Part shown: positions 26,593-34,359 of the stretch, piece by piece
Position numbering within the stretch: the first letter of the stretch is position 1
Layout of the letters: each line of letters begins with the position of its first letter
NCBI GenBank assembly: GCA_027604685.1
Contig: JADHYX010000204.1
Coordinates: 2,491 to 36,849, forward strand
DNA: 34,359 bases
Direction: 5' to 3'
From: Lobulomyces angularis
Lineage: Eukaryota; Chytridiomycota; Chytridiomycetes; Lobulomycetales; Lobulomycetaceae
The notes under the pieces: generated by a model
Databases searched by the model: none
What the model was told of the DNA's origin: nothing
What the model saw: the letters and a program-made list of their open reading frames with translations, nothing else
Translations under genes and position numbers: made by a program

Positions 26593-28633
26593 ATGATATC
26601 TCGAAAAATTATTCAGTCAATAAAAAGTCAAACATTAATATCAAAATGCATAGGTTCTAATAATATTTTTTTCATAATTTAATTTTTTTATTTTATTTAT
26701 TTTAGTTTCAAATTTAAAAAGTTCCAGATCTTTACACTCTATCAAGGTAACGAATTTTAAAGTTTATCGTTGTAATATTTGTTATTTCTTAATTAGGCTA
26801 CTGCTAATGTTTTACCTTTTTCAAAAAAAAATTATAATTGCACTCCAATTGCAACGGGTATAAATTCCAATTAACTTTTTATTTTTTTGAAACATGAATT
26901 TCAATTTTAATGATAGTAAAATTAATGTCCACTTATAACAGAGAAAAACCTCACGTCAACATTGGAACTATTGGTCATGTTGATCACGGAAAAAGTAAAA
27001 TTTTCAAAAAATTTCGCAACTTTCTTAAATATATATTTTTTCAATATAAAAATAGCTACGCTAACTGCTGCTATCACTAAAGTTTTGGCAAAAGCAGGTG
27101 GTGCGGAATACAGAGATTATGCCTCCATAGATAAAGCACCTGAAGAAAGAGCTCGTGGTATTACCATTAACTCCACTCATGTTGAATATCAAACTGCTGC
27201 AAGACATTATGTATTTCTTTAATTTACGTCATATGGATATTAAAAAACCTTTATCATAGGCTCACGTAGATTGTCCTGGACACGCAGATTACATCAAAAA
27301 TATGATTACTGGAGCGGCGCAAATGGTTCAGAAATCAATGTAATTTTTGCTAATTTGTTTTCATTTTATGTTATAGGATGGTGCAATTATTGTTGTGTCT
27401 GCTACAGATGGACAAATGCCTCAAACTCGTGAGCATCTACTTTTAGCAAAACAAGTTGGTGTCAGGTAAATTTATCGTAAATTATTATATCCACCATGTA
27501 TCTATTTTCTCCACCTTTTTTTCTTTAGCGAAATTGTTGTATTTGTAAATAAAGTTGATGCAGTAGAAGATAAAGAAATGTTAGAATTGGTTGAAATGGA
27601 AATGAGAGATTTGTTAACAGAATATGGTTTCCCTGGAGAAAAAGGTATATTACACTGTTTAATTTTTCATTAAATTTATTTTTTAGTTCCTATTATAATG
27701 GGTAGCGCACTCTGTGCTTTAGAAGGCAGAGAAAAGGAAATTGGGGAAGATGCCATTTTAAAATTAATGAAAACTGTTGATGAATTTATTCCAACTCCAG
27801 TAAGAGATCTAGAAAAACCATTCTTAATGCCAATTGAAGGTACAATTTTTTTTTTGTTATTAACATATAATTTTTAAATATTTATTAGATGTATACTCAA
27901 TTGCTGGTCGGGGTACAGTATGTACTGGAAGAGTTGAACGTGGTGTTATTACGAAAGGAGCAGAAGTTGAAATTATTGGTTTTGGACCAACAACAAAAAC
28001 AATAATAACTGGAGTTGAAATGTTTCACAAAGAATTAAATCGTGCAGAAGCCGGAGATAATGCAGGTTTACTTTTGCGTGGATTAAAAAGAGAACAATTA
28101 CGAAGAGGCCAAGTTTTAGCTATTCCAGGAAGTATTACTCCACACAGTAAATTTTTAGCCAAGCTGTATGTTCTTTCAAAAGATGAAGGTGGACGTCACA
28201 CTCCATTTGTTGAAAATTATACTCCACAACTTTATGCAAGAACTATGGATATTAGTTGTGTTTTAAAATGGCCAGAAAATGCAGAAGGGATCGCAAATAG
28301 AAATGAAGGAAAAATGATTATGCCAGTGAGTATTTTTTGTTTAAAAAAAATAATTTTAATGCATTTACAAATAATAAGGGTGATAATGTTGAAATGATGG
28401 TTGAAATGCAAGGAAAAGTTGCTGTTAATGAAGGATTACGTTTCACCGTTAGAGAAGGCAGAAGAACTGTCGGAACAGGTTTATTTTGTTTATTTATATA
28501 CTTTTTTATTTAATTCATTTTAATTTTTTAAAAAGGTGTTGTAACCAAAATTCTTGAATTTTTCTATTTTTTAATTAAAACTTTAATTAAATATTTAGTT
28601 ATTTTAATAATATATATTTTTTTCAATACTTAA
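26593..28633 (+). CDS. TUF1: Mitochondrial elongation factor Tu
   Basis: Twelve exons (26593-26653, 26706-26746, 26797-26857, 26917-26994, 27056-27210, 27260-27325, 27377-27465, 27529-27644, 27687-27839, 27889-28325, 28379-28478, 28536-28633) encode 484 residues. The GTPase delivers aminoacyl-tRNA to mitoribosomes. A presequence ([11 protein letters not shown]..., later SSRSLHS) covers roughly the first 60 residues. GTPase motifs: GHVDHGKT (split by an intron), effector loop [23 protein letters not shown] and GSALCALEG. Domains II and III follow ([36 protein letters not shown]). The normal EF-Tu end VTKILE is not followed by a stop. The frame continues for 24 hydrophobic residues with several Ile/Leu/Phe to a TAA at 28631. 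One intron uses the unusual donor GTTCAG. Confidence 0.94.
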
Positions 28634-28982
28634 ACTTAACGGTTCCCTTTTTTATATTTAAATTGTTTACAATTTCATATCAATTTTTTTTTTGAAATTG
28701 AATTTGAGGTTTTATTACTATTTCGATTACTACTGAGAATTACAATTTATATTGCATACGTTACTATTTCTGTTTTTATAACTTTATCACAAGAAAATCA
28801 CTGGAACTAATATTTCAAGAGAAAAGAAAAAGAAAAGAAAAAGAAAAGAATATAGAAAATTGTTTGATAGGAGGAAATTTGTGGCTGTTTCACTTTGAAA
28901 TAAGCTTAAAATTTTTTTTTGAGTTTTTGTTTTTTTTTGAAAACTAAAAAAAACTCCTACTCAGTAATTAGAAAAGTTAAAA
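28634..28982. other. Intergenic spacer between EF-Tu and DNA ligase
   Basis: 349 bp, AT-rich. It contains a purine repeat (28821-28850) and otherwise no feature that I can support; it should include the ligase promoter. Confidence 0.5.
28821..28850 (+). repeat. Purine minisatellite, 11-nt unit GAAAAGAAAAA
   Basis: About 2.7 tandem units of GAAAAGAAAAA stand upstream of the ligase gene, with a related GAGAAAAG lead-in. It is a simple repeat of unknown role. Confidence 0.75.
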
Positions 28983-31199
28983 ATGAATTGTAAATATGGA
29001 TCTGCTTGTACGAGGTGAAAACTTTATTTTCTTTTTCTTTAAGTATACTAAACCTTCTTTGTTTTATTTTCTTTCCTACAAAAATACTTATTTCTTTATT
29101 AAAAACATAATGTTTGATTGTAGAAAAAATTCGGAGCATATAAAGCAATTCCATTCTGCTGGTTATAAAAGTTCCGGTGATGATACATCCGATGAAGTAG
29201 ACTCAAATGATGATTTTGGGATTGAAGAAAGCCTAAAGTGATATTTAAATAATTCTGTATGATTTATTAACCTGTTAAATCTATACTTCAGTAAAAAAAA
29301 TTTTGAAAATTCTGATATTGAAGAGGATAGTGAGACAGAATCAAATTTTTTTAAAAAGCAAAAAAAAAAGCAGAAGTTAAACGTCTGTAAATACCATCCA
29401 AAGTGTTATCAAAAAAATCCTGCTCATTTAAAGCAATTTGATCATCCAACAAAAAAGAAATCTGCTATAGTCAAAAAGAAAACTAGCATTATTTCAGTTA
29501 CTGACGTAAAGATTGATGAAAATAAGAACGGCGGCTCTGATACTGATATTGATGATAATAATATTGTACATAAAATTGAGGTTAAGGAAGAAATAACTAC
29601 AAGTAGTATCACCACTACTCAGATTGACGATAATGAATCCACTTCGGATGATGATTTAATGGAAATCAACGGTATAAAACCTAAAATTTTGATGGTCGAT
29701 GGTCAAGTTGAACAGGCAAATAATAAGAAAAAAGAAGATTTTATATTTACACTTAAATTTTTATTTCCTTTATTAGGTAAAATCAGCCTCAAGTGATGCA
29801 ATGCACAATGTAAAAAGAACTGGTAATCATTACTATTGTACTTGTCTTGGTATATTTTCCTGATGTTGTGTAGTTTACTAATCAAATAAAAAAAAGGGTG
29901 GAGAACTGCCAAAGGTCCAGTTTACGCCAGAACATGCAAACATTTAAAAGGTACTCGTTTCAAATCCACCTTTTTTATTTTTTTACATTATACAAAATTT
30001 CTATAGAATTACTTGGTGATGGATATGAGCAAGCACGTTTAACATTAAGAAATCCATTGGCAATGCCAAGTTCTTCCAGTACCAAAGGAAAGAAAAGGAA
30101 AGCTTCCGATTTGGATAGTAGTAGTGCAAAAAAAGATGTTTCACTATTATTGGCGAATAAGTGGGATATAGAAACTGGAAGTGATCCTACTGGATGGTGG
30201 ATTTCCGAAAAACTGGATGGTGTTCGATGCTTTTTTGATTCAAAAGAAAAATGCTTCTACTCAAGACTTGGCAATAAATTTGATGCACCTAGTACATTTT
30301 GTAAGGGCTTTCCAGATTTTGATTTAGATGGTGAACTTTTTGGTGGCAGAAATAATTTTAATGAAACAGTTTCAATAGTAAAGACTGCGGGTTCTAAAGG
30401 TTTATTTTTTTTTATTTATTTATTTTAATTTTTTTTATATGAAAATAATTAAATTTTTATTTTTTTAGAATGGAAAAAAATTAAATTTTATATTTTTGAC
30501 TCTACGTCTATGCCAAATGACACATTTGAAGATAGAATGAAACTATTGAATGAATTTTTTGAAAAAAATTCTGTTGACACAGTGAAAGTCGTTGAACAAA
30601 CAAAGTGTAAGAATAGGTATTAAATGTTTTAAATAAATAAATTAAATAAAAATCTGCATTAGAAAACATTTATTGGAACTCCTAGATGAAGTTGAAGGCA
30701 ATGGAGGTGAAGGATTAATGCTAAGAAAGCCAAGTATTAAAATTATACTACTTCTTCATTCTAATATTTTTTAGACTCTTTTTATGTTGGAAAACGTAGT
30801 TCTACTCTTTTAAAAGGTACAAAACCCAGTATTCTTTTAATAATTATACGGTTTGTTTTTAGTAAAAAATTTTTACGATGCAGAAGCTGAAGTAATTGGA
30901 TATGAAAATGGAAAAGGAAAACATGCTGGAGTAACAGGTGCTTTAAAATGTAAAATGGAAAGCGGTAAGCTATTTAAGGTGGGATCTGGTTTAACCGATC
31001 AGGAAAGAAAATCACCTCCTAAGATTGGTGACATTATCACCTACCGGTTTCAAGGTAAATTGAAAATAAAAAAAATTAACTTGTTTTGTTTAAAGAGTTA
31101 ACACCTGATGGGGTGCCGAGGTTTCCTACATATATAGGTGTTCGGATTGATGCTACCAAAGCAAAAGATTATGTTTATAAAAAAAATAAAAAAAATTAA
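28983..31199 (+). CDS. ATP-dependent DNA ligase with two PBZ fingers and a SWIM finger
   Basis: Eleven exons (28983-29014, 29124-29237, 29292-29706, 29777-29849, 29897-29950, 30007-30399, 30469-30616, 30663-30733, 30775-30816, 30863-31054, 31096-31199) encode 545 residues. Two poly(ADP-ribose)-binding zinc fingers come first: C3-x5-C9-x6-H16-x5-H22 and C81-x5-C87-x6-H94-x5-H100 (CKYHPKCYQKNPAH). An acidic Ser/Asp-rich linker follows, then a SWIM finger with C208-x-C210 and C225-x-H227 (YYCTC...RTCKH). The ligase core has motif I EKLDGVR (nucleotidyl Lys298), III DLDGELFGG, IIIa FYIFDS, IV EGLMLRKP and V LLKVKNFYDAEAEV, then an OB fold ending PTYIGVRID. The core resembles the short viral/bacterial-type ligases rather than Lig1 or Lig4. 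A role in PAR-dependent nick repair is inferred. The exon 3 donor is probably GTTGAA; a GC donor 9 nt on is an alternative. Confidence 0.9.
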
Positions 31200-31481
31200 T
31201 GAAGATGGATAGAAGCTATAGTTTAAGATAGACCTTTTTTATTTTGTTTTATATATTGTATAAAAATAGATAAATCTAAAAAAATTTTTTTTTTTACAAA
31301 AATACTTTTTTAATTAGAGGGTGATGTAAAAAACAATAAAAGTTTTTTTTTCTTTTCTTTATCTATTAGCTATAATGAATGCAAGTAAAAATTTACTTGT
31401 ATAAAGTAGTTCGAAAAATAATGAATAACTTAACATTTTATTTGTAAATTATTAATAATTGTTTTTTGTCAGATAAAGTTA
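31200..31481. other. Intergenic spacer between ligase and methyltransferase
   Basis: 282 bp, AT-rich, with an AACAATAAAAG near 31332 that may serve as a polyadenylation signal. Nothing else is seen. Confidence 0.5.
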
Positions 31482-34261
31482 ATGGTCATTTTAGAGCCCT
31501 TGGCAGATGGCAATAACTACTTTGCGGATATCACAGAAAATGTGCGAAATATAAATGTAAACGACTTCTTCACAGATATTACTGCTTCTGATATGGAAGA
31601 TTTTGACACAGCAGAATACTTAAATGGTGATTTTTTTAAAACTAACGAAATAAATACGAACATTATACCCAGTAATAACGTAATAGATGATAAATTTGAA
31701 GTAAATGCAAGTGAAGTTGCCCTTGACTTAAACGACATGACGGACTTCAATACTGTGATAAGTGATACTACTGTATCGGATTCAGAATTTATAAATGATT
31801 ATGAAGTAAATGAAACTGGACTGGATAAGCGCTGTAATGACAGCGGTGGAGAAGTCAATTTGAACAATGTAGATGAACCTGGAGTTGAGCTGAACAAAAC
31901 CAGGCATATCAAAAATAAACTGGATGACAACTTTGCCAATAATCCTTACTTGATTAACATTAATTATAAAAGGAGCTTTAATGAGGAAACTGTAGTAAAA
32001 GAGAATTCAAATTGTGCAAATGAAGTTGAGGAGGTTGATTTAAATGAAGTTAATAATATAAATAGTCACATGAAAAATAACTCAAATAGTGTGCATGAAA
32101 TTGAGGAAGTTGAGCTAAATGAAGGACGAAATATCAGAAATATATTGGACCAATACAACTTGAATAATTCTCAACTAATAAAAACAGTTGAGTTGAAAAA
32201 GAACAATTTTAAATTTAAAGATGTTGCTGTAAATCATTCAAATCAGCAGATTAATGGATGGGAGCTAAAAAAAAATGTAATTATTACTAGTTTTATGGAA
32301 AGTAATTTGATAAAAGCACCCCAAGTACATAAATTTGGGAGGAACGTTATAGAGAGCGTCACAACAACTGAAATGGCAGCCAATGCAATAAGTGCCGGTC
32401 AGATAAGTGCAATGGAAACGGATAGAAGTAGCATTTTACCTATGGAAATTGAATCCAGCTTGAAATGTAATGATCCGACGAAAAGACAGGAGCCTGGTAA
32501 CAGTAGTAGCAAAACTAATGTAATAGCTGACGTTTTAACATGTGATCAGTTAAATAAAGATGATCAAGAGAACAACAATAACAAAACAGCTGAAATGGAA
32601 GTTCCTGTCATAATGGGAAAGCAAAAAGAAAAATTTCTTCTCAATGAAAGGACAAATTTATCTAATAAAAAAATGGAAACAAGGAAGGAGCAGCTATTAG
32701 AGAGAGTCGGTATTAATTCCATTAAGGTAGCAGTGGATATAAGTGATGAGACTTTTTCAGAAGAACTTGTCACAAATAATACTAGAAAAGAAAATTTAAA
32801 AGTTAATGACGATCGTGGACTTAATGAAAAAGAGAAGGAAAATGAAACCAAGACCGAGCGCCACAGTAAAATTACTGGAATCCCACCAAAAAAAAGAATT
32901 GAAATTAGAATTTTTAGAAACAAGAAGGAGGCTAAAAAGCAAGAACCTTTGAATACTACAAAAAATATAAGAGCACCACCGAATGCCGAAAAAAACGTAC
33001 CACTGTTGGATGAAGATGAAAAATATTTTAACAAAAAAATTATCGTAAATACTAGTGTCAAAAAATTGGATTGGAAAAAGGTGTTATTTAATCACCGGTC
33101 GAAAAATAGGATTTTTGTTGTCAACGAAATCGGTAGAACTTTTTAAAAAATTTTTTTTTCCTTATTTAATAACAATTATTTTGTATTTTTAATATTATTT
33201 TATATTATGTTCTTTACAGATGAAGAAGGTAAAATAAATTTGAATTTTTTTTTTGTTTTACCGTGAAGAATAAAACATATAATTTAGGACCACCGAAATT
33301 TAATTATATAAACGACTACATCTGGAAGAATGTAAAAATGCCTGACCCCTGCTTCCTAGAAAAATGCGATTGTGAATTGTAAAAATAAGAGATTATAATT
33401 AAATTTTTTACCTTTAATATTAGTGATTGCGTGTTAACTTCAGAATGTTCATGTACTTACACTAGTATAAATTGTGCAAGTAACGTGAGAAAAGAATGTA
33501 ATTCGGTATTGATATTTTTAACTGAAAAAAAAAATTTTTATTTTATTCTTTATTTTATTAGGAGTGTAGCTGTACCATCTTGTGTGAAAATAGGGTTACC
33601 CAGCGGTCAAGTAAAATTGATTTTACTATTAAGAGATTTAATAAAAAAGGTTATATTAAATTTAAAAATTAATATACACATGTCTTATTTTTTTTTTATA
33701 TATTTTTAGGTTGGGGAGTGCTAGCATCAACAAAAATAAAAAAAGGTGAATACATTGAACAGTATCTTGGATGTATAATGAGAATCAGTGATTTGAATTC
33801 CCTGCATAGTGACTTACAATACACGTTTCAGTTAGATATGGGTGGTGATGAAGAGGTTGAGTACCTAATCGACGCGCTGGAAAATGGAAATATTTCCAGG
33901 TTTTTTTTTTATAATTTATTTATTATTAAAAAAAAAATTATTTTGGTAGGTTTTTTAATCATTGTTGTGATTCTAATATGGTAGTAAAAGCTATTTACCG
34001 TGATACGCCGTTTGAAGGAAACTTGTATAGATTAGGGTAATGAAAACTGATATAATGGAAACTGCTAATCAAATTTTTAGATTTTTTGCTTCAAAAGATA
34101 TCGAAGTTGGTGAAGAACTTACTTTTAACTACTCAGGAAAATCCCATATAGAAAGGATTCAAAATTATAAAAAATCTGGATCAAAAGAAAAAAATAAAAA
34201 AAAAGGCAATCCAGAGTTTGAATGCCTTTGTGGATCGCAAAATTGCTACGGAATCATTTAG
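31482..34261 (+). CDS. SUV39/Clr4-type histone H3K9 methyltransferase (pre-SET, SET, post-SET)
   Basis: Eight exons (31482-33132, 33220-33228, 33288-33378, 33424-33505, 33562-33649, 33710-33899, 33950-34036, 34081-34261) encode 792 residues. The C-terminal 240 residues form the catalytic unit. NEIDEEGPPKFNYIND matches the SUV39 entry segment. The Cys-rich pre-SET starts CDCEFDC and ends ECSCTILCENRVTQ. SET motifs are KGWGVLAS, EYIEQYLG, RFFNHCCDSN (residues 704-713) and EELTFNY (catalytic Tyr750). The post-SET is C781-x-C783-x4-C788. H3K9 methylation and heterochromatin silencing follow from the family. The first 550 residues are one exon, Asn/Glu/Lys-rich and predicted disordered, with no chromodomain visible. 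Exon 2 is only 9 nt. The start ATG at 31482 is the first of a long open frame; an earlier exon with a chromodomain cannot be excluded. Confidence 0.93.
31849..32175 (+). repeat. Degenerate repeats in the methyltransferase N-terminal region
   Basis: The encoded units EVEEVDLNEVNNI and EIEEVELNEGRNI, each preceded by an N-S-N motif, are near copies. An earlier stretch (EVNLNN...GVELNKTRHI) looks like a weaker third unit. They may be short peptide-binding or spacer repeats. Confidence 0.5.
33220..33228 (+). other. 9-nt microexon of the methyltransferase gene
   Basis: ATGAAGAAG is bounded by an acceptor (tctttacag) and a donor (gtaaaa). It supplies Asp-Glu-Glu between VNEI and GPPKF, filling the gap seen in SUV39 proteins between the conserved NE and GPP. 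The flanking introns are 87 and 59 nt. Confidence 0.8.
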
Positions 34262-34359
34262 AAATTTGAAAATAAAATTAAATTACATTATATTAAATTC
34301 GATTTATATATCTGATAATTTTTGTGAATAGTTTGTTTTTAAATTTATTTTTTTTTTGT

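Noticed and set aside
29707..29776. GC-AG intron in the ligase gene starting at the GCAAAT after CAG (29716)
   Set aside because: A GT donor nine bases upstream (GTTGAA) gives the same phase and needs no rare splice class; cDNA would decide.
32564..33061. 165-codon minus-strand open frame opposite the methyltransferase exon
   Set aside because: It is the antisense of a long Asn/Glu/Lys-rich exon, which naturally gives Phe/Leu/Ser-rich open frames; no start context or family similarity.

Overview
The window is nuclear DNA from a very AT-rich eukaryote with many short GT-AG introns, mostly 40-110 bp and rich in poly-T and poly-A runs. The gene set points to the fungal side of the opisthokonts: class II myosin, TPR-type TOM70, monofunctional URA4-type dihydroorotase, mitochondrial EF-Tu, p24 cargo receptor, SUV39/Clr4-type methyltransferase and an RQT4/TRIP4 homologue. 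The high intron density and extreme AT bias suit an early-diverging fungus better than a yeast, but the species cannot be fixed from sequence alone. A 10-base N run at 21328-21337 shows this is a draft assembly.

Layout. Left part: a divergent ARF-like GTPase (minus), methylmalonate-semialdehyde dehydrogenase (plus), a mitoribosomal CHCH protein mS37-like gene (minus), a p24-alpha/TMED9-like receptor (minus), a small secreted Asn-rich peptide with a TATA box (plus), then TOM70 (plus). Middle: an ASC-1/RQT4 homologue (plus), dihydroorotase (minus), a 1.3-kb stretch with an unassigned coding-like block, and the DRS1/DDX27 DEAD-box helicase (plus). Right: a 2313-residue class II myosin heavy chain, mitochondrial EF-Tu, a PBZ-PBZ-SWIM ATP-dependent DNA ligase, and a SUV39-type H3K9 methyltransferase (all plus). 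All thirteen protein models were assembled by hand. Twelve keep frame across every splice junction; mS37 does not.

The most notable hidden content is two related intronic C/D-box snoRNAs in the two longest introns of the DRS1 gene. Each has an ATGATGA C box and a 13-nt guide complementary to the conserved 18S segment CAGGTCTGTGATG, the target of the U25/snR56 family. A ribosome-assembly helicase gene therefore carries two copies of an 18S methylation guide. Other notable points are a 9-nt microexon in the methyltransferase, a 27-nt intron that is G, 24 T's and AG, a DNA ligase with poly(ADP-ribose)-binding and SWIM zinc fingers, a hydrophobic C-terminal extension on EF-Tu, an ARF-like protein lacking the switch-II GGQ motif, and an in-frame TGA at the only canonical splice junction of the mS37 gene. 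None of the thirteen genes uses TGA as its stop.

The genes do not form one pathway. Several serve mitochondria (MMSDH, mS37, TOM70, EF-Tu) or ribosome assembly and quality control (DRS1 with its snoRNAs, RQT4).
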